DNA of 64,000 nucleotides from Betaproteobacteria bacterium (GCA_028065725.1 JAPTVL010000055.1:62001-126000), one strand, 5' to 3'; shown: positions 9,050-22,535, counted from the first letter of the stretch. The notes: generated from the letters alone by a model not told the origin. Made by a program: numbers and translations.

Positions 9050-9112
9050 GGTCTCCTCCTGTAAAGGAATGGGCAGGTGTGTCCCGCCCGATTTTTATTC
9101 GCGGATCAAACC

Positions 9113-9424
9113 TCAGGCAACGGCGGTTTCGTCGGTTCTCTTGTCCCCCTTGTTATCCACCCAGTTGACGACAACCTTGTCGCCAACCTTAGCGCCCTTG
9201 ACCTTGAAGCCAAAGACCGGATTGCGCGACACGGAGGTGCCGATCTGTCCGTCGACCACGCGCTTGCCGCCCACATCGACGGTCATCGACTGGATGAAGT
9301 GAGGTGGAACGGTGGCGCCGGCAGCGTCTTTGCGCTGTCCGGTTTCCATTGCGTGGCCCATCAGGATGCGAACTTCTGCGACATCGCCCTTCATCTGGGC
9401 GCGAATTTTCATCGGATCTGCCAT
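9113..9424 (-). CDS. soxZ: SoxZ, sulfur carrier complex subunit
   Basis: 103-aa SoxZ, the immunoglobulin-like scaffold that binds SoxY and lets the carrier arm dock with the other Sox enzymes. Family features are MKIRAQMKGDVAEVRILMGH at the N-terminus, PPHFIQSMTV in the middle and GDKVVVNWVDNKGDKRTDE at the C-terminus. There is no signal peptide, as expected for co-export with the Tat substrate SoxY. It lies between soxY and soxA in the operon with short spacers. Confidence 0.96.
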   Translation of the reverse strand: MADPMKIRAQMKGDVAEVRILMGHAMETGQRKDAAGATVPPHFIQSMTVDVGGKRVVDGQIGTSVSRNPVFGFKVKGAKVGDKVVVNWVDNKGDKRTDETAVA

Positions 9425-9452
9425 GGTGTCTTCCTTTATCCCTTGAATTTGC

Positions 9453-9929
9453 TCAGCCGCCGCAGCCGCCGACGGTGACCTTGACTTCTTTTTGAGCCAT
9501 ATAAAACTTGCCGTCGGCCTTGGCTATCGCCTTGACCAGGGAAGTCTGGCCCATCTTGAGGCGCGCCGAAGCTTCGGGCAATGCGCCGTTGGAAAACTCG
9601 AACTGGGCGCAAAGCGGCTGTGGATTCTTCTCGACCAGGATCGCGATCGAACTGGTTTTCGGAATATTGCTGATCACATCCACCGGCACGACGGCGCCGT
9701 TTTCGGCAATGTCGGGCACCTTGAGTATCAGGTCCTTGCTTTCGGCGGTTGCTCCGGCGCCGATACCCTTGAGCGCACCGGCCGTGTCCTTGGCCTCGAA
9801 GGCGGCCTTGTTCCAGTCCGCAGCAAAAGCTGCAGTCGGCCTGAGTACGCCAGCCATGACCAGTGCAGAAAGCGCTCCCAGGCTTCCTGCGCCGCGAAGC
9901 ACGGTTCTCCGTGTGACGTTCATTTCCAT
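9453..9929 (-). CDS. soxY: SoxY, sulfur-carrying protein
   Basis: 158-aa carrier on which thiosulfate-derived sulfur is held during Sox oxidation. The Tat leader contains VTRRTVLRGAGSLGALSAL. The swinging arm is the C-terminal GGCGG motif with Cys156. First gene of the soxYZAXB operon. ATG 9929 is preferred because GGAGGAG lies nine bases upstream; ATG 9923 is an alternative. Upstream (9930-10185) is non-coding and comparatively AT-rich and must carry the operon promoter, but no clear sigma-70 pair was identified there. Confidence 0.96.
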   Translation of the reverse strand: MEMNVTRRTVLRGAGSLGALSALVMAGVLRPTAAFAADWNKAAFEAKDTAGALKGIGAGATAESKDLILKVPDIAENGAVVPVDVISNIPKTSSIAILVEKNPQPLCAQFEFSNGALPEASARLKMGQTSLVKAIAKADGKFYMAQKEVKVTVGGCGG

Positions 9930-10185
9930 TGCTTGGTTCTCCTCCGTAACATCAAATGTTTAGCCGTTTAGCCGCTTCCCTGGCAAACCTATTACTTATT
10001 GACTAGGCAATAAAGAGCCTTGGAGCGCGGCGAGCGGTTTGGTTTATATGAGTGTCGTAGTCTTGCACACTAATTCCGCAAGGTAAATGGAAAATAGCTA
10101 TTCGTGCAGTCGCGTAAACTAATGGAATAAAACGGATCGAATACCCGTCTGTCTATCTGCTGCAATGCATCATGCACTGCCGTTG

Positions 10186-12081
10186 TCAGAGTTCGACTTG
10201 CGTCCCGAGTTCCACCACACGATTGGTCGGGAGTTTGAAAAAATCCGTCGCCGTTCCGGCGTTGCGGAACATCCACATGAACAGGATCTGCCGCCACAGC
10301 GGCATGGCCGGCACGCGGTTGGGAACGATGGTTTCGCGGCCGAGGAAGAATGATGTTTCCATCATCTCGACCGGCGCCATGCCATGCTCGCCGCATGACT
10401 CGAGGGCCAGTGGTATGTTCGGATCATCCTTGAAACCGTAGTTCAGGATGAGGCGGTAGAAACCGTCGCTGAGCGGTTCGACCAGCATTCGCTCGCTTGG
10501 CTCGATATGCGGGATGTCCTGCATGTTGACATTGAGCAGGATCACCCGCTGGTGCAGCACTTTGTTGTGCAGCATGTTGTGCAGCATGGCGCGCGGCACG
10601 CCGTCGGGGCGGGTGGTCATGAAAATGCCGGTGCCGGCGACCCGGTGCGGCCCGCCATACTGAAGGCTGGAGAGGAAGGCGTCGAGCGGCATGGAATCCT
10701 GCTGCAGCTTTTCGTAGAGCAGGGCGCGGCCGCGCTTCCAGGTGGCGAACAGCGTGAATATGCCAAGGCCGAGCGCCAGCGGAAACCAGCCGCCATCGAA
10801 CACCTTGATCAGGTTGGCCGAGAAGAAGGCGAAGTCGACGGCCAGGAACAGCGTCAGGAAAAGCCCGGCCTGCAGCCAGTTCCAGTTCCACAGGGCGCGG
10901 ACCACGACGAATGCCAGCAGGGTGTCGATCATCATGGTCAGGGTCACGGCGATGCCGTAGGCGGAAGCCAGGTTCGACGACGACTTGAAGCCAAGCACCA
11001 GGATGACCACGGCCAGCATCAGCAGCCAGTTGATGTTGGGGATGTAGATCTGTCCCTTTTCCCGCTCCGAGGTGAACAGGACATGGATGCGCGGACAATA
11101 ACCCAGTTGCATGGCCTGGCTGGTCAGCGAAAATGCTCCCGAGATGACGGCCTGCGAAGCGATCACGGTGGCGGCGGTCGCCAGGCCCACCATTGGATAG
11201 AGCAGGCCGTCGGGCACCAGCATGAAGAAGGGATTCTTGACGGCCGCCGGATTGTCGAGGATCAGCGCGCCCTGGCCGAGATAGTTCAGATACAGGCAGG
11301 GAAAGACATACCCCAGCCATGCCCATTTGATCGAGCGCCGGCCGAAATGTCCCATGTCGGCATACAACGCCTCGCCGCCGGTGATCGCCAGCACCACCGC
11401 ACCCAGGGCCAGATAGGCGTGAGTGCGGTTCTCGAGGAAGAAGTGCACGGCATACCAGGGGTTGATTGCGGCGATGACGTCGGGATGCTTGAGAATGTTC
11501 CAGATGCCCAGCACGCCGAGGGTGCCGAACCAGAACAGCATGATCGGTCCGAACAGGGCGCCGACGCTGGCCGTACCGCGCGGTTGAAACAGGAACAGGC
11601 CGCAGATGACCAGTATGGTGATGGGCACGACATAGGGTTTGAACATCGGCGTCGCAACTTCCAGCCCCTCGACTGCCGAGAGTACCGACATCGCCGGCGT
11701 GATCACGGCGTCGCCATAGAACAGCCCGGCGCCGAATATGCCCAGGATCGACATCAGCCACAAGCCGCGCGGTCCCGCGCCACGTGTGCGCAGGGCGAGC
11801 GTGGTGAGGGCCATGATGCCGCCCTCGCCGCGGTTGTCGGCGCGGGTGATGAACATCACGTACTTGAGCGATACCGTGATGGTCAGCGCCCAGAAGATCA
11901 GCGACAGGATTCCCAGCAGGTTTTCCGGGTTTACCGCGACCGCGTGCGGGCCATTGAAGACTTCCTTCATGGTGTACAGCGGGCTGGTGCCGATATCGCC
12001 ATAGACTACGCCCATGGCAGCCACGGAGACCGCGGCGAGGCGGGATCTGGCTGTGTCCGGGTTAATGCTGCTCTGCACCAT
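10186..12081 (-). CDS. kup: Kup low-affinity potassium transporter
   Basis: KUP/HAK/KT-family K+:H+ symporter in the inner membrane. From ATG 12081 it has 631 aa, the usual length. The signature VVYGDIGTSPLYTMKE lies at residues 25-40, about 12 hydrophobic segments follow, and a hydrophilic C-terminal domain of about 170 residues ends the protein. An in-frame upstream ATG at 12138 adds 19 basic residues unlike the family and is rejected. The chosen start has AAGG almost touching the ATG, so initiation may be weak. Transcribed alone, away from sox. Confidence 0.93.
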   Translation of the reverse strand: MVQSSINPDTARSRLAAVSVAAMGVVYGDIGTSPLYTMKEVFNGPHAVAVNPENLLGILSLIFWALTITVSLKYVMFITRADNRGEGGIMALTTLALRTRGAGPRGLWLMSILGIFGAGLFYGDAVITPAMSVLSAVEGLEVATPMFKPYVVPITILVICGLFLFQPRGTASVGALFGPIMLFWFGTLGVLGIWNILKHPDVIAAINPWYAVHFFLENRTHAYLALGAVVLAITGGEALYADMGHFGRRSIKWAWLGYVFPCLYLNYLGQGALILDNPAAVKNPFFMLVPDGLLYPMVGLATAATVIASQAVISGAFSLTSQAMQLGYCPRIHVLFTSEREKGQIYIPNINWLLMLAVVILVLGFKSSSNLASAYGIAVTLTMMIDTLLAFVVVRALWNWNWLQAGLFLTLFLAVDFAFFSANLIKVFDGGWFPLALGLGIFTLFATWKRGRALLYEKLQQDSMPLDAFLSSLQYGGPHRVAGTGIFMTTRPDGVPRAMLHNMLHNKVLHQRVILLNVNMQDIPHIEPSERMLVEPLSDGFYRLILNYGFKDDPNIPLALESCGEHGMAPVEMMETSFFLGRETIVPNRVPAMPLWRQILFMWMFRNAGTATDFFKLPTNRVVELGTQVEL

Positions 12082-12192
12082 CCTTAAATTATAGGCCCAT
12101 CGGATATTCTGCGTTGCGCGTCGCAAGCGCCGGCGCATCCTTCAAGCAACGCATCAGCGCGGGCCGGAGGCAGGGCAAGTCCTGCAGTACAT

Positions 12193-12221
12193 TGTCGATT
12201 GGGCAAGATTGTCGGATAATG
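12193..12221 (+). promoter_or_regulatory. Sigma-70 promoter of tRNA-Leu
   Basis: TTGTCG (12193-12198), a 17-base spacer and GATAAT (12216-12221). A start near 12228 would put the tRNA 5' end about 36 bases downstream. Confidence 0.55.
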
Positions 12222-12263
12222 CGCGCCTCGCGCAGCCTGAGCTTCGGCGCTGCGACATCCCGG

Positions 12264-12348
12264 GCCGGGGTGACGGAATCGGTAGACGTAGCGGTCTCAA
12301 ACACCGCCGCCGCAAGGCATGGGGATTCGACTTCCCCCCCCGGCACCA
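12264..12348 (+). tRNA. tRNA-Leu (anticodon CAA)
   Basis: 85 nt including encoded CCA. The acceptor stem GCCGGGG (12264-12270) pairs with CCCCGGC (12337-12343). The anticodon arm GCGGT-CTCAAAC-ACCGC gives anticodon CAA. A long variable arm and the T-loop GATTCGACT follow. The long extra arm and A discriminator fit a leucine tRNA. Confidence 0.93.
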
Positions 12349-12468
12349 GAGCGCGGACAGTGCGCTACGCATCGCAAGCACATCGGATATCGGGCAGGGG
12401 GAAGGCGATATTCCGGATTACACTTGATTCCCGGTATTCATTCTTGTTTTGTGCGGGGGTAGGCTGGA

Positions 12469-13167
12469 ATGTCGTCGAATGCTCGAGTGTCATTGACCAT
12501 CTTGCGGGCACTGCCGATCTTCGAGACGCTCGACGACGAGTGTCTGCGGCCTCTGACGTACGTCGCCATGCTGCGCGCGATTCCGCGGCACACCGTGGTG
12601 CTGCATGCGGGCGATCGAACCGACAACATCTACTTTGTCCTCTCCGGCGCCCTGAAGGTGCAAGTCAGCGACGAAGAAGGGCGCGAGGTGATTCTGTCCA
12701 TGCTCGGCCCCGGGGAATTGTTCGGTGAGATGGGCGTGCTCGACGACCACCCGCGGTCGGCAACCGTGCTGGCGGTCGAGTCGAGCGAAGTGGTGGTCAT
12801 CGGCAAGGATGATTTCAAGCGTTGCCTGGTCGAGAATCCCGATGTCTCGCTGTTCATCATGCGCAACCTGGTCAAACGTCTGCGCCTGGCCGACCGGAAT
12901 ATCGAAAGTCTGGCGCTGCTCGATGTCTATGGGCGCGTGGCGCGCCTGCTGCTGGAGTCCGCCGATGTCGTGAACGGGCGCAAGGTCGTGACGCACAAAT
13001 TGACCAAGCAGGATATTGCAAAAATGATCGGCGCGTCGCGCGAGATGGTCAGTCGCGTGATGCGCGATCTGACGGCCCAGGGGCTGATTCAGGAGCATGA
13101 GGGGCAACTGATTCTGGTCGATCTGGCAGCGTTCAGACGGCACGGCGATGTCGATGCGGACAGTTGA
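12469..13167 (+). CDS. Crp/Fnr-family transcriptional regulator
   Basis: 232-aa regulator with an N-terminal cNMP-binding fold (residues about 14-130: HAGDRTDNIYFVLSGALKVQ, then GPGELFGEMGVLDDHPRSAT), a dimerisation helix (RLADRNIESLALLDVYGRVA) and a C-terminal winged helix (TKQDIAKMIGASREMVSRVM). The PRSAT segment and Glu/Arg context resemble cAMP-type binding pockets. The N-terminal four-cysteine cluster of FNR is absent, so an oxygen-sensing Fe-S cluster is not expected. It may respond to a cyclic nucleotide. Monocistronic, following the tRNA-Leu gene. Targets unknown. Confidence 0.9.
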   Translation: MSSNARVSLTILRALPIFETLDDECLRPLTYVAMLRAIPRHTVVLHAGDRTDNIYFVLSGALKVQVSDEEGREVILSMLGPGELFGEMGVLDDHPRSATVLAVESSEVVVIGKDDFKRCLVENPDVSLFIMRNLVKRLRLADRNIESLALLDVYGRVARLLLESADVVNGRKVVTHKLTKQDIAKMIGASREMVSRVMRDLTAQGLIQEHEGQLILVDLAAFRRHGDVDADS

Positions 13168-13321
13168 ATGGCGGCGCTCCGAATGTCGTGCGCGTTGACC
13201 CGGGCGGCGCGGCGCTAGCGGTCTGCCACCATTTGCGCCGGTTGCCGGCAGGAGATGGGCGGCCGAATCCGCTCCTGTCCGTGCCTATCCACTGGCCGCT
13301 CCGCCTGCAGACGCCCCTCCC

Positions 13322-15456
<2,135 letters not shown>

Positions 15457-15493
15457 TCCGCCGGTTTTATTCCGACATTTCTGGAGAGTCATA

Positions 15494-15835
15494 GTGCTGA
15501 TTTCCAATGCTTACGCGCAGGCGGCCGGCGCCGCCGCCGATCCGACGGGCGGTCTGATGGGCATGCTGCCCATCCTGCTGATGTTCATCGTGCTCTGGTT
15601 CGTCATGATTCGGCCGCAAATGAAGAAGGCCAAGGAGCAACAGAAAATGGTCAGCGAACTGGCCAAGGGCGATGAAGTGATCACCCAGGGCGGCATCACC
15701 GGCCGCATTGCCAAGGTGGGTGAAAACTACCTGAGCCTGGAAGTGGCCGAAGGCAAGGACGGCCCGGTGGTGATTACCGTGCAGAAGAACGCCGTGGGCG
15801 CGCTGCTGCCCAAGGGTACGCTGAAGAACCTGTAA
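15494..15835 (+). CDS. yajC: YajC, SecDF-associated preprotein translocase subunit
   Basis: 113-aa small membrane protein of the SecDF-YajC complex. One transmembrane segment (GMLPILLMFIVLWFVMIRPQ) is followed by a basic cytoplasmic tail MKKAKEQQKMVSELAKGDEV and a beta-rich end (GGITGRIAKVGENYLSLEVA). An in-frame ATG at 15380 lies inside tgt. GTG 15494 with GGAGAG upstream gives the expected N-terminus (LISNAYAQAAG) and is chosen. Confidence 0.93.
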   Translation: MLISNAYAQAAGAAADPTGGLMGMLPILLMFIVLWFVMIRPQMKKAKEQQKMVSELAKGDEVITQGGITGRIAKVGENYLSLEVAEGKDGPVVITVQKNAVGALLPKGTLKNL

Positions 15836-15878
15836 TTTTTATGGGCCGGCCGCGTCAATGCGGGCCGGCCACCACGCC

Positions 15879-17747
15879 ATGAATCGCTATCCCCTCTGGA
15901 AAAACGCCACGGTGCTGATCGCCCTGGTGCTCGGCCTGCTCTACACCCTGCCCAACTTCTTCGGCGAGGCGCCAGCCGTACAGGTGGCCAGCGTCAAATC
16001 GACGCACAAGGTTGACGCCAGGCTACTGGCCCAGGTCGAGGCGGCGCTCAAGGTTGCCGCGGTCGTTCCGCAAGGAATCGTGCTCGACCTCAACAGCGTG
16101 CGCGTCCGCCTGGCCGACACCGACACCCAGCTCAAGGCCAAGGACGTCATCGAAAAGGCCGTGAATCCCGTGGCGGCAGATGCGACCTACAGCGTGGCGC
16201 TGAATCTGGTCTCGGATTCTCCCAATTGGCTGACCGGCATTCGCGCCTTGCCGATGTATCTCGGCTTAGACTTGCGTGGCGGCGTGCATTTCCTGCTGCA
16301 GGTGGATATGAAGGGTGCGCTGACCAAGCGCCTCGACTCGATCGGCGCCGACCTGCGCAGCCTGCTGCGCGACAAGAACATCCGCCATGGTGGCATCAGC
16401 CGCGAAGGGCAGGCCGTGGCGATCCGCTTCCGCGACGCGGAAACCCGCGACAAGGCGCGCGCCATCCTGACCGACAATCAACCCGACCTGGAACTGGCCG
16501 ATGCCCAGGACGGCGCCGATCTCAAGCTGGTGGCGACGCTCAAGCCGGTGGCGCAAAAGCGCATCCAGGAATTTGCCGTCAAGCAGAACATCACCACCCT
16601 GCACAATCGGATCAACGAGCTCGGCGTCGCCGAACCGGTGATCCAGCAGCAGGGCGCGGACCGCATCGTGGTCCAGTTGCCGGGGGTGCAGGACACCGCC
16701 AAGGCCAAGGACATTCTCGGCCGCACCGCAACGCTGGAAGTGCGCATGGTGGATGACGAAGCCAGCGCCAATGCGGGCGTCATGGAGCAGGCCGCCCGCG
16801 GGCAGCCGCCTCCCGGCACCGAATACTACGTCGAACGCGGCGGACGCGGCCTGCTGGTGAAGAAGCAGGTGGTGCTGACCGGCGAGCGGCTGACCGACGC
16901 CCAGCCGGGATTCGACAACCAGACCCAGGAACCGGCGGTGCACCTGTCGCTCGATTCGTCCGGCGCCCGCATCTTCAAGGACGTGACGCGCGAGAGCGTG
17001 GGCAAGCGCATGGCCATCCTGCTGATCGAAAAGGGCAAGGGCGAGGTGGTCACGGCGCCGGTGATTCGCACCGAGATCGGCGGCGGCCGCGTGCAGATTT
17101 CAGGCCGCATGAGCACCGTGGAAGCGCACGATGTCGCCCTGCTGCTACGCGCCGGCTCGCTGGCGGCGCCGATGGAAATCATCGAGGAGCGCACCGTCGG
17201 CCCCAGCCTGGGTGCCGAAAATATCGCCAAGGGCTTCAACTCGACCATGTGGGGCTTCATTGCCATCGCGATATTCATGATCGCCTACTACCTGCTGTTC
17301 GGCGTCGTGTCGGTGTTCGCGCTGTCGGCCAACCTGTTGTTCCTGGTGGCGCTGCTGTCGCTGCTACAGGCGACGCTGACCCTGCCGGGCATTGCGGCCA
17401 TCGCGCTGACCCTGGGCATGGCGATCGACGCCAACGTGCTGATCAATGAGCGGGTACGCGAGGAACTGCGTGGCGGAAATTCGCCGCAGGCAGCGATTAC
17501 TGCTGGCTACGAGCGCGCCTGGGCGACCATTCTCGACTCGAACATCACCACCCTGATCGCCGGTGTCGCGCTGCTGATTTTCGGCTCCGGTCCGGTGCGC
17601 GGCTTTGCCGTGGTGCATTGCCTGGGCATCCTGACCTCGATCTTCAGCTCGGTCGTGGTGTCGCGTGCCCTCATCAACTGGATCTACGGCCACCGGCGCA
17701 AACTGGAATCGGTGAGCATCGGACAGATCTGGAAGCCGGGAGTCTGA
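15879..17747 (+). CDS. secD: SecD, protein translocase subunit
   Basis: Proton-driven accessory subunit that pulls exported proteins through SecYEG. 622 aa from ATG 15879 (MNRYPLWKN); an upstream in-frame ATG at 15858 adds 7 residues of intergenic character. An N-terminal membrane helix is followed by the family motif GLDLRGGVHFLLQVD, the large periplasmic P1 domain, then five clustered membrane helices near the C-terminus with GMAIDANVLINERVREELR. It directly precedes secF. Confidence 0.97.
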   Translation: MNRYPLWKNATVLIALVLGLLYTLPNFFGEAPAVQVASVKSTHKVDARLLAQVEAALKVAAVVPQGIVLDLNSVRVRLADTDTQLKAKDVIEKAVNPVAADATYSVALNLVSDSPNWLTGIRALPMYLGLDLRGGVHFLLQVDMKGALTKRLDSIGADLRSLLRDKNIRHGGISREGQAVAIRFRDAETRDKARAILTDNQPDLELADAQDGADLKLVATLKPVAQKRIQEFAVKQNITTLHNRINELGVAEPVIQQQGADRIVVQLPGVQDTAKAKDILGRTATLEVRMVDDEASANAGVMEQAARGQPPPGTEYYVERGGRGLLVKKQVVLTGERLTDAQPGFDNQTQEPAVHLSLDSSGARIFKDVTRESVGKRMAILLIEKGKGEVVTAPVIRTEIGGGRVQISGRMSTVEAHDVALLLRAGSLAAPMEIIEERTVGPSLGAENIAKGFNSTMWGFIAIAIFMIAYYLLFGVVSVFALSANLLFLVALLSLLQATLTLPGIAAIALTLGMAIDANVLINERVREELRGGNSPQAAITAGYERAWATILDSNITTLIAGVALLIFGSGPVRGFAVVHCLGILTSIFSSVVVSRALINWIYGHRRKLESVSIGQIWKPGV

Positions 17748-17748
17748 C

Positions 17749-18699
17749 ATGGAATTTTTCCGCATACGCAAAGACATTCCCTTCATGCGCCATGCCCTGG
17801 TGTTCAACATCATTTCGTTGATCACATTTCTGCTGGCGGTGTTCTTTCTGGCCACCCGTGGTCTGCACTTTTCCGTCGAGTTTACCGGGGGCACACTGAT
17901 GGAGGTGGCCTATGCCCAGACACCGGATCTGGGCCAGATTCGCCAGCAACTGGAACGCGACGGGTTTGTCGATCCGCAGGTACAGAACTTCGGTTCCTCG
18001 CGCGACGTGCTGATTCGCGTTCCGCTGACAAAGGGCACGGAAAGCTCGAAGGTCGGTGAGCAGGTCATGGGTTCGCTGATGAAAGTCGGCGCTGGCGGTA
18101 CGGCGCCGGTGATGGCACCCGAACTCAAACGGGTCGAATTCGTCGGACCGCAGGTCGGCAAGGAACTTGCCGAAGACGGTGCCCTGGCGCTGCTGCTGGT
18201 CGTGGCGGGCATCATGCTGTATCTGGCCTTCCGCTTCGAATGGCGCTTTGCTCTGTCTGCCATCATCGCCAACATGCATGACGTAGTGATCATCCTCGGC
18301 TTCTTTTCCTTCTTTCAGTGGGAATTTTCCTTGCCGGTGCTGGCGGCGGTGCTGGCGGTATTGGGCTACTCGGTCAATGAATCCGTGGTGGTGTTCGACC
18401 GGGTCCGCGAAACCTTCAAGAAAAAGCGCGGCATGACGACGCCGCAGGTGCTCGACCACGCGATTACCAGCACCATCTCGCGCACCATCATCACTCATGG
18501 CTCGACGCAGATGATGGTCACATCGATGCTGGTGTTCGGTGGCGCGGCGCTGCACTACTTCGCCCTGGCGCTGACCATCGGCATCCTGTTCGGCATCTAT
18601 TCGTCGGTGCTGGTGGCCAGCCCGCTGGTGATGTGGCTCGGCGTCTCGCGCGAACAGTTCGTCAAGCCGAAGGTCGAGAAGCAGGAAGCCGTGGTCTGA
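17749..18699 (+). CDS. secF: SecF, protein translocase subunit
   Basis: 316-aa partner of SecD with one N-terminal helix, the periplasmic region starting at FSVEFTGGTLMEVAYAQ, and five C-terminal helices with GYSVNESVVVFDRVRE and the conserved SRTIITHGSTQ segment. ATG follows the secD TGA by one base. Its stop overlaps the next start (TGATG). Residues around 112-120 (KVGAGGTAP) are encoded by an exact copy of the dispersed motif. Confidence 0.97.
   Translation: MEFFRIRKDIPFMRHALVFNIISLITFLLAVFFLATRGLHFSVEFTGGTLMEVAYAQTPDLGQIRQQLERDGFVDPQVQNFGSSRDVLIRVPLTKGTESSKVGEQVMGSLMKVGAGGTAPVMAPELKRVEFVGPQVGKELAEDGALALLLVVAGIMLYLAFRFEWRFALSAIIANMHDVVIILGFFSFFQWEFSLPVLAAVLAVLGYSVNESVVVFDRVRETFKKKRGMTTPQVLDHAITSTISRTIITHGSTQMMVTSMLVFGGAALHYFALALTIGILFGIYSSVLVASPLVMWLGVSREQFVKPKVEKQEAVV
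18084..18103 (+). repeat. Dispersed motif copy 3 (in secF)
   Basis: Exact AGTCGGCGCTGGCG at 18084-18097, two bases, then ACGG. Read as V-G-A-G-G-T in the periplasmic domain of SecF. Confidence 0.6.
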
Positions 18700-19406
18700 T
18701 GCAGCGCATCCGCATCTGGGATCTGCCGACCCGGGTGTTTCACTGGACTTTGGCGCTCTGCGTGATCGGATCCTTCGTGACGGTAAAGATCGGCGGCAAT
18801 GCCATGGTCTGGCATGGTCGCATCGGGGTGACCGTGGTCGGTTTGCTGGCGTTTCGTCTGGTTTGGGGCTTTGTCGGCTCGACCTATGCGCGCTTCACCC
18901 AGTTCGTGCGCGGGCCGCGCGCCATCAGGGACTATCTGCGCGGTAAGTGGCAGGGCGCAGGGCACAATCCGCTGGGCGCCCTGTCGGTGCTGGCGATGCT
19001 GGCCACACTGACGCTGCTGGTGGCGACCGGATTGTTCGCCAACGATGACATCGCCTTCGAAGGGCCGCTCTACGCGCTGGTGGGCAAGGAATTCTCGGAT
19101 CGGATGGCGGGCATCCATCGCCTGATCGAGCCGCTGACCATACTCTTGGTGCTGGCGCATCTGGGCGCGATCGTTTATTACGTTCGCTTCAGGAAGGAAA
19201 CGCTGATCATGCCCATGATCACCGGCTGGAAAGTTATGCAAAGCGGTATCCCCGGGGACGGCGCTGGCGAGACGGCGAAGGGCGGCGGCGCGCTGGCCTT
19301 CTGCGTTGCGCTGGCGATTGCCCTGGGAGCCGCCTACGGTGCCAGCGGCGCCTGGATTGCGTCACCCCAGCCTGTTGCGGCACCTGCCGCCGCACCGAAC
19401 TGGTAA
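18699..19406 (+). CDS. Cytochrome b561-family membrane protein
   Basis: 235-aa inner-membrane b-type cytochrome. It starts IRIWDLPTRVFHWTLALCVI, the standard opening with the first haem-ligand His in HWT. Four membrane helices follow, with further likely haem ligands in MVWHGRIGV, AGIHRLIEP and LVLAHLGAIVYY, and an extra C-terminal hydrophobic segment with an Ala/Pro tail. ATG 18699 overlaps the secF stop (TGATG). It is convergent with a cytochrome c' gene across a shared terminator. Proteins of this type often serve as electron donors to periplasmic cytochromes; the pairing here is inference. Confidence 0.88.
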   Translation: MQRIRIWDLPTRVFHWTLALCVIGSFVTVKIGGNAMVWHGRIGVTVVGLLAFRLVWGFVGSTYARFTQFVRGPRAIRDYLRGKWQGAGHNPLGALSVLAMLATLTLLVATGLFANDDIAFEGPLYALVGKEFSDRMAGIHRLIEPLTILLVLAHLGAIVYYVRFRKETLIMPMITGWKVMQSGIPGDGAGETAKGGGALAFCVALAIALGAAYGASGAWIASPQPVAAPAAAPNW

Positions 19407-19410
19407 GACG

Positions 19411-19436
19411 AAACGGCCACCCGGGGGTGGCCGTTT
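19411..19436. terminator. Bidirectional terminator between cytochrome genes
   Basis: Perfect 11-bp inverted repeat AAACGGCCACC ... GGTGGCCGTTT with a 4-base loop. The stem ends in T-runs on both strands and lies between two convergent genes. Confidence 0.8.
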
Positions 19437-19467
19437 CACTGAAGCAGACGCTTACGGAGGCAACAAC

Positions 19468-19938
19468 CTACTTCTTGTCTTCCTTCACGAATTCGTCGTG
19501 ACAAGCTTTGCAGGCCTTGCCCAGATTGCCGAACTGTGTCTTGACGGCTGCGGCATCGCCGCCAGCGGCGACTTTGGCCATTTCGTTGGCTTCCTTGTTG
19601 TAGGCCATGCCGAGCTCCTTCAATTTGGTGCTATTTGTGAAGTACTCGGGCTTCACGTTGGTGTCGCGCCAGCCCTTGCCGGTGGCGGTGCCCGGCTGGA
19701 AGAGAACGCCCAGGCCCGAATTGGCGATCGCCTGGATGGTGTTCGCGGCCTGGATCACCTGATCCTTGTTGTAGCTGCCTTCGATGTTGGCCTTGATGCG
19801 GCCCATGCTCCAGCCCTGAGTCTGCATCACCGACTGGCGCCAGCGGATCTGGTCTTCGGCCTTGCCGATGGTTTGTGCCAGCGTTGCGCCGGAGAGGCCA
19901 ATGGCGAGAGCTGCGACGGCGATCTTGTTGAATTTCAT
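19468..19938 (-). CDS. Cytochrome c' (class II c-type cytochrome)
   Basis: 156-aa periplasmic four-helix-bundle cytochrome. The signal peptide is MKFNKIAVAALAIGLSGATLA. The mature protein starts QTIGKAEDQIRWRQSVM, the usual cytochrome c' opening in which a nearby hydrophobic residue blocks the distal haem face. The haem motif CKACH sits at residues 142-146 near the C-terminus, as in class II cytochromes. Family members bind NO and protect against nitrosative stress. Clear RBS (AAGGAG) upstream. Confidence 0.92.
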   Translation of the reverse strand: MKFNKIAVAALAIGLSGATLAQTIGKAEDQIRWRQSVMQTQGWSMGRIKANIEGSYNKDQVIQAANTIQAIANSGLGVLFQPGTATGKGWRDTNVKPEYFTNSTKLKELGMAYNKEANEMAKVAAGGDAAAVKTQFGNLGKACKACHDEFVKEDKK

Positions 19939-20096
19939 GTGAACTCCTTTTTCTGTCGAGGGGAAGGGCCAGCAGGTACCGGCATCCGGTATACGACCGG
20001 CGCCCGGAAATTATTCCATGCGTCTGGCAACTGATTTGTGACCTGGGTTACAGACCGGAGTAGCGGCCGGCGCTACGGCCGACCGGATGACGTCGG

Positions 20097-20426
20097 CTAG
20101 TCGATTCCGGTGGCGAAGACGTGCTTGACGCGCAGCAGTTGCTTGCCGTCGGCCGCCAGTTCCAGCAGACGGTCGATGTTGGGATGCTTGCCGGGATTCT
20201 GGCGGGCATCGTCGGTATGCTCGGCATACAGTTCCAGCCCCTTTTTCGCAGCTTCGGCGGTGATCGCGCCGTAGATTTGACCAAGATGGTTGTATATGGA
20301 AAGCGAGCCGGTTTGCCCTGGTTTGTTTTCTATCGTCGCGACAACATTGCCATCGCGATCCAGCAACTGGATTGCTGCCAGGTGCGAGACGCGGGGCAGT
20401 TGTTTGAGATTGTCGGCAAACGCCAT
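20097..20426 (-). CDS. Small conserved protein, DUF2322-like
   Basis: 109-aa cytosolic protein without signal peptide or membrane segment. It opens MAFADNLKQLPRVSHLAAIQ, followed by a short beta-hairpin (LDRDGNVVATIENKPG), a helix, and the acidic/His segment ELYAEHTDDARQNPGKHPN. I associate this pattern, from memory, with the DUF2322 family of betaproteobacteria; function unknown. It ends the purB transcription unit, one base downstream of purB. Confidence 0.7.
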   Translation of the reverse strand: MAFADNLKQLPRVSHLAAIQLLDRDGNVVATIENKPGQTGSLSIYNHLGQIYGAITAEAAKKGLELYAEHTDDARQNPGKHPNIDRLLELAADGKQLLRVKHVFATGID

Positions 20427-20427
20427 G

Positions 20428-22531
<2,104 letters not shown>

Positions 22532-22535
<4 letters not shown>

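Noticed and set aside
12469..13167. FNR-type oxygen sensor
   Set aside because: The protein lacks the N-terminal cysteine cluster needed for a [4Fe-4S] centre.
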